Origin: Candidatus Zhuqueibacterota bacterium
GTDB taxonomy: Bacteria > Zhuqueibacterota > Zhuqueibacteria > Residuimicrobiales > Krinioviventaceae
Assembly (NCBI GenBank): GCA_016928775.1
Contig: JAFGKD010000090.1
Span: forward strand, 1-64,000
Direction of reading: 5' to 3'
Length of the DNA: 64,000 bases
Positions 60,798 through 64,000 of this stretch are shown here, one piece after another. A program made the translations under genes and the position numbers. The notes below the pieces were generated by a model. The model saw nothing but the letters and a program-made list of their open reading frames with translations. It was not told where the DNA came from and ran no database searches. The stretch's first letter is position 1; the number at the start of each line of letters is the position of its first letter.

Positions 60798-61020
60798 TGG
60801 ATTCCTCTTTTAATGATAATTAATATTTCTTTTCACATTGAACAAATTAATAATAGAAAATGTACCAGGATCAATTTCTCTCATAGTTTTCAGTACATAC
60901 AAAATTGGATGTCTTTTTGGCAGGTGATCTGGTTGATATTTGGGAACCTGAAATATTAAAGTAGTGTTTCCCTAACTGATTTACATAATGTTTAAAATAG
61001 GTAAAATATTCCCTCATGTT

Positions 61021-62109
61021 TTAATTTATAGTGTTTTTATCCTGGTCGAAAAAGTGGATTTTATCCTGGTCTATTTTGAGTTGACATTTTAGGCCGACAT
61101 GAAGCTCAAAGTGCGGGCTAATCCGGGCGACCAATGTATTTTTCCCGACCCGAACATAGAGTACGGTTTCATTGCCCATGGTTTCAATCACATCGATTTG
61201 GGCTGATATTTGGCCTTTCTCGTTGCTTCCTGGCAAAACGTAGTGGAGATGCTCCGGGCGAATGCCAAGGGTCATTTTTTTATCTCTGAAAGATTCGAGT
61301 TTTTTCGCGCGTGTTTCCGGAATGGCTAAAGAGAAAGCATCCGAATGAAAGAAGAGCCGATCTTTTTTTAAAAGTCGTCCCTCCACAAAATTCATCGCAG
61401 GACTGCCGATAAAGCCGGCGACAAATTTATTCACCGGTTGATTATACAAGTTGATTGGCGTATCTATTTGCTGAACCAAACCATCGCGCAATACAACAAT
61501 TCGATCGCCCATCGTCATCGCTTCAACCTGATCATGCGTCACATAAACCATAGTCGATTCCAACCGCGAATGCAATTTTGCTATTTCAGTCCGCATTTGC
61601 ACTCGCAATTTGGCGTCAAGGTTTGACAGTGGTTCATCAAACAAAAAAACTTTTGGTTTTCGCACAATAGCACGCCCCACCGCAACGCGCTGGCGCTGGC
61701 CACCGGACAAGGCTTTTGGCTTTCGATGCAATAGAAAAGAAATATCCAGAATTTCAGCCGCTTCTTTGACGCGACGATCAATATCGGCTTTGGGAAAATT
61801 GCGCAGCTTGAGCCCAAATGCCATGTTGTCGTAAACTGTCATATGGGGATAGAGCGCGTAATTTTGAAAAACCATGGCAATATCGCGATCCTTGGGCGGA
61901 ATATTATTGACAACTCTGCCGTCGATGAGCAGGTCGCCGGAAGAGATATCCTCCAATCCCGCTATCATCCTCAAAATCGTTGATTTACCACACCCTGAAG
62001 GCCCAACGAGCACAATGAACTCTTTATCGTGAACATCAATGTTCACGGCTTTGACCGCAACGAAATTTTCGTAGACTTTGGTAACCTGTCGAAGATTGAC
62101 CTGCGCCAC
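61021..62109 (-). CDS. ABC transporter ATPase of the MalK/UgpC type
   Basis: A 362-residue ATP-binding subunit of a carbohydrate importer. Walker A is LVGPSGCGKSTILRMI (about residue 36), the Q-loop MVFQNYALYPHMTV, the signature LSGGQRQRVAVGRAI, Walker B VFLFDEPLSNLDAK and the H-loop VYVTHDQ. The C-terminal 120 residues form a TOBE/MalK-type regulatory domain. The start is GTG. No permease or binding-protein gene lies nearby, so it is an orphan ATPase that may serve several sugar importers, as MsmX does. Confidence 0.92.
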   Translation of the reverse strand: MAQVNLRQVTKVYENFVAVKAVNIDVHDKEFIVLVGPSGCGKSTILRMIAGLEDISSGDLLIDGRVVNNIPPKDRDIAMVFQNYALYPHMTVYDNMAFGLKLRNFPKADIDRRVKEAAEILDISFLLHRKPKALSGGQRQRVAVGRAIVRKPKVFLFDEPLSNLDAKLRVQMRTEIAKLHSRLESTMVYVTHDQVEAMTMGDRIVVLRDGLVQQIDTPINLYNQPVNKFVAGFIGSPAMNFVEGRLLKKDRLFFHSDAFSLAIPETRAKKLESFRDKKMTLGIRPEHLHYVLPGSNEKGQISAQIDVIETMGNETVLYVRVGKNTLVARISPHFELHVGLKCQLKIDQDKIHFFDQDKNTIN

Positions 62110-62243
62110 AAACTCACCCGTTTTAAGTTGTTAAATTCGTTTCATTTTGTCTTGTCATTTTTGCATCGTGCTCAATTCGGAGAATGAAACGGGGTGCTTT
62201 CGTATTGAGGTGTTGAAGGCTGTCCTAAATTAATTAAATTATG

Positions 62244-63536
62244 CTATTTTGTCAAGCCTTTTATTGTCTCCATCGCCTCACCAACGACATAGTGCGACCC
62301 CGTAACACACAACGCAGCGTTACGCTTTAATATTGGCAGAACATTTTGAATGCCCTCCGAAACAGAGCAAGCCGGGAAAAATTTGATATCATGGTGCATT
62401 AAAATCGCCTGCAATTCTTGTGCCGGCAATGCCCGGTCAATCGCCGGCACAACCGGTTGTATCATCGACGCCACCTGTGCCAGCCGCTGAATGATACGAT
62501 CACCATCTTTGTCCTTGAGAAGACCAATGACAAAAATGATATCACTGTTTGCGCAGAGCCGTGCCATTGTACGGACAAGCTGGTTGATGGCCGCGACATT
62601 ATGAGCCACGTCAAAGATGATCAGAGGCGTGCGCTGGACCACCTGAAAACGTCCAGGCCAGTTTACATTTAAAAGTCCTGCGGCGATCGCTTGATCATTG
62701 CAAATCCACCCCTCGCGAGATAACAGGTCGCACGCGGCGATGGCAAGACAGGCATTGCCAACCTGAACTTCGCCGTTCATGTTCAGCGTATACTGGCTGC
62801 TGCCCGCTTCCGCTCGATGCAGCTTGAATGTTGTTCGTCCCAATCTTTCGTTCAAAATAGTATAATGATATAACGCATTGACATCATAGACTGTTGCATC
62901 ATGTGTGCGAGCGATGTCTTTTATAATTTTGAAAATGTTGCGCGGCACGTCACCGATGAGACAAGCTCGATCTCGCTTGATAATGCCAGCTTTCTCCCTG
63001 GCGATATCCGGCAATGTTTTGCCCAGGTGTTCTGTGTGATCAAAGGAGATGCTGGTGATGATTGATAGCTCGGGATCGACAACATTGGTGGCATCCAGGC
63101 GTCCGCCCAGGCCAACCTCGAGACAAACAATGTCCGTTTTACTCTCGGCAAAATAGAGAAAGGCCAAAACTGTCACGGTTTCAAAATAGGTTGCGTTATA
63201 TTTTACAATGATTGGCCGCACAGACCCTGTCAAGTCCGCAAAAGCCTGCTGTGGAATCTTTGCCTCATTCAGCCGAATTCTTTCTCGAACATCAACCAGA
63301 TGTGGCGATGTATAGAGTCCTGATGTATAGCCGGCGGCCTGAAAAATGGCGTGCAGCAGTGCTGCAACTGAACCTTTGCCATTTGTGCCGGCAATGTGCA
63401 CGAATCGGCATTTATGCTGTGGATTGCCCAGCTCGGTCAACATTTGTCGCATGCTGTCCAATCCCAGCTTCCAGCCAATTGAGATTCGGCTATTCAGGAA
63501 AGCGATTGCCTGTTCGTAGGTCATGTCAAAGAACAT
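62244..63536 (-). CDS. folC: Folylpolyglutamate synthase/dihydrofolate synthase
   Basis: A 430-residue Mur-ligase-like enzyme that adds glutamate to dihydropteroate and folates. P-loop: HIAGTNGKGSVAALLHAIF (about residue 47). Next are SPHLVDVRERI, CLEVGLGGRLDATNVVDPEL, SISFDHTEHLGKT and the KAGI carbamate-lysine area AREKAGIIK, then the C-terminal FDVAHNVAAINQLV. It starts 3 nt before the stop of the next upstream gene on the same strand (a beta-propeller protein), so both may be co-transcribed. folP, the previous enzyme of the pathway, lies at 39578. Confidence 0.95.
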   Translation of the reverse strand: MFFDMTYEQAIAFLNSRISIGWKLGLDSMRQMLTELGNPQHKCRFVHIAGTNGKGSVAALLHAIFQAAGYTSGLYTSPHLVDVRERIRLNEAKIPQQAFADLTGSVRPIIVKYNATYFETVTVLAFLYFAESKTDIVCLEVGLGGRLDATNVVDPELSIITSISFDHTEHLGKTLPDIAREKAGIIKRDRACLIGDVPRNIFKIIKDIARTHDATVYDVNALYHYTILNERLGRTTFKLHRAEAGSSQYTLNMNGEVQVGNACLAIAACDLLSREGWICNDQAIAAGLLNVNWPGRFQVVQRTPLIIFDVAHNVAAINQLVRTMARLCANSDIIFVIGLLKDKDGDRIIQRLAQVASMIQPVVPAIDRALPAQELQAILMHHDIKFFPACSVSEGIQNVLPILKRNAALCVTGSHYVVGEAMETIKGLTK

Positions 63537-64000
63537 TTAGTCATTACGGAATGGACTGTTCCAATAAAAGCGAGTCAAACCGCGCGCGGTGCCAAAATAG
63601 ATATAATCATTATCCAGTTGAATGGCATACACCCGATCATCTGCCAGGCCATCCTCGCGAGTAAATTGTGTCCAGCGCTGCATTCTTCGGTTAAATTTAA
63701 ACACGCCATCATTTGTCGCCACCCATACCGCTTGACGCGCCGCCAAAATCCGGTTGATTCCGGCATCGGTTTCATACATTTTGGCCAGGGGATCAAGCCA
63801 TTCGTTTGTAACAGCGTTGAAAGCAAGAATACCCAAATCGTTGCCAAACCAGACCTCTTCACCCCAAATGGAAATGGCAAAGGTCGGTCGCCATACGAGA
63901 TTTTCATCAAGGCCACTGTAATAGCCGCCCTCGTCGGTGGTTTTGTTGTAAACATAGACACCAAATTCTGTGGCCATCCACAGCACATCATCCTGTTGTG
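63537..64000 (-). CDS. Beta-propeller protein, 5' end beyond the window
   Basis: The last 154 residues or so of a protein whose beginning lies outside the window. Repeats such as VLWMATEFGVYVYNK, EVWFGNDLGILAFN, AVWVATNDGVFKFNR and YIYFGTARGLTRFY fit the two-component-regulator propeller (Reg_prop) or a related WxGTxxG blade. No membrane helix or catalytic motif is visible in this part. It ends directly before the folC start. In full it could be a secreted sensor or surface protein, which cannot be judged here. Confidence 0.65.
   Translation of the reverse strand, partial: QQDDVLWMATEFGVYVYNKTTDEGGYYSGLDENLVWRPTFAISIWGEEVWFGNDLGILAFNAVTNEWLDPLAKMYETDAGINRILAARQAVWVATNDGVFKFNRRMQRWTQFTREDGLADDRVYAIQLDNDYIYFGTARGLTRFYWNSPFRND

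Noticed and set aside
60798-61020. Possible riboswitch or leader upstream of rho
   Set aside because: The region is AT-rich and shows no conserved fold or terminator that I can recognise.
1-64000. Search for tRNA, rRNA, CRISPR array, phage, IS or toxin-antitoxin genes
   Set aside because: Intergenic gaps were read through and none showed a cloverleaf, regularly spaced repeat array, transposase or defence gene.

Overview
The window looks like a chromosomal segment of an uncultured Gram-negative bacterium of the FCB superphylum, closest in character to KSB1/Calditrichota-like lineages. Three secreted proteins end in the Por/type IX C-terminal sorting domain (NYPNPFNP followed by a small beta domain ending in K or R). 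Most genes are single-copy housekeeping genes, and base composition looks moderate and even. No phage, IS element, CRISPR array, rRNA, tRNA or plasmid function was seen. The lineage is an inference from gene content only.

Layout. (1) 1-6255: a giant exported protein with FG-GAP/VCBS repeats, an ASPIC/UnbV domain, about ten invasin-like Ig repeats and a sorting domain. (2) 6325-10238, minus strand: lipoprotein, alginate-lyase-like protein, SDR and tandem-DUF1080 protein, a small carbohydrate-degradation set. (3) 10239-10678: a repeat-rich intergenic mosaic. (4) 10679-17930, minus strand: a tightly spaced row of M24 peptidase, URO-D/thioredoxin fusion, CobW-type GTPase, TrmO, a second URO-D protein and a sugar-porter MFS protein. 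(5) 18018-24809: small conserved protein, hexapeptide acyltransferase, DUF4412 protein, mutL-miaA, a decayed enolase-superfamily gene and a second sorted protein. (6) 24863-29921, minus strand: membrane-Nudix fusion, alr, metallophosphoesterase, dnaG. (7) 30140-45029, mostly plus strand: acyl-CoA synthetase, third sorted protein, rfaE2 (minus strand), sugar epimerase, then tilS-hpt-ftsH-folP-dacA, an Ntn-hydrolase-like protein, a GAF-GAF-cyclase, lyxose isomerase and a cold-shock gene. (8) 45188-50279, minus strand: an acyl-CoA-dehydratase-activase-type Fe-S ATPase locus with an exported class I glutamine-amidotransferase-fold hydrolase inside it. (9) 50507-64000, minus strand: subtilase, FNR-type reductase, rnr, phosphomannomutase, prmC-prfA, DUF1385 protein, rpmE, rho, orphan MalK-type ATPase, folC and a truncated beta-propeller protein.

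How it fits together. The housekeeping blocks show familiar neighbour pairs: mutL-miaA, prmC-prfA, rho-rpmE, tilS-hpt-ftsH and folP-dacA. The accessory content concerns secreted surface proteins, sugar use and anaerobic-type chemistry (URO-D methyltransferase relatives, CobW-type GTPase, ATP-driven Fe-S activase). Several intergenic gaps carry matches to a sigma70-type TTGACA/TATAAT promoter with 17-nt spacing.

Points most worth a second look: the URO-D/thioredoxin fusion and its operon; the split activase locus with its exported amidotransferase-fold protein; the septation-protein-like/Nudix fusion; an Ntn-hydrolase relative that seems to have lost its nucleophile; and the dispersed CACGGAT-containing intergenic repeats. 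No single stretch stands out as a clear, wholly new system.
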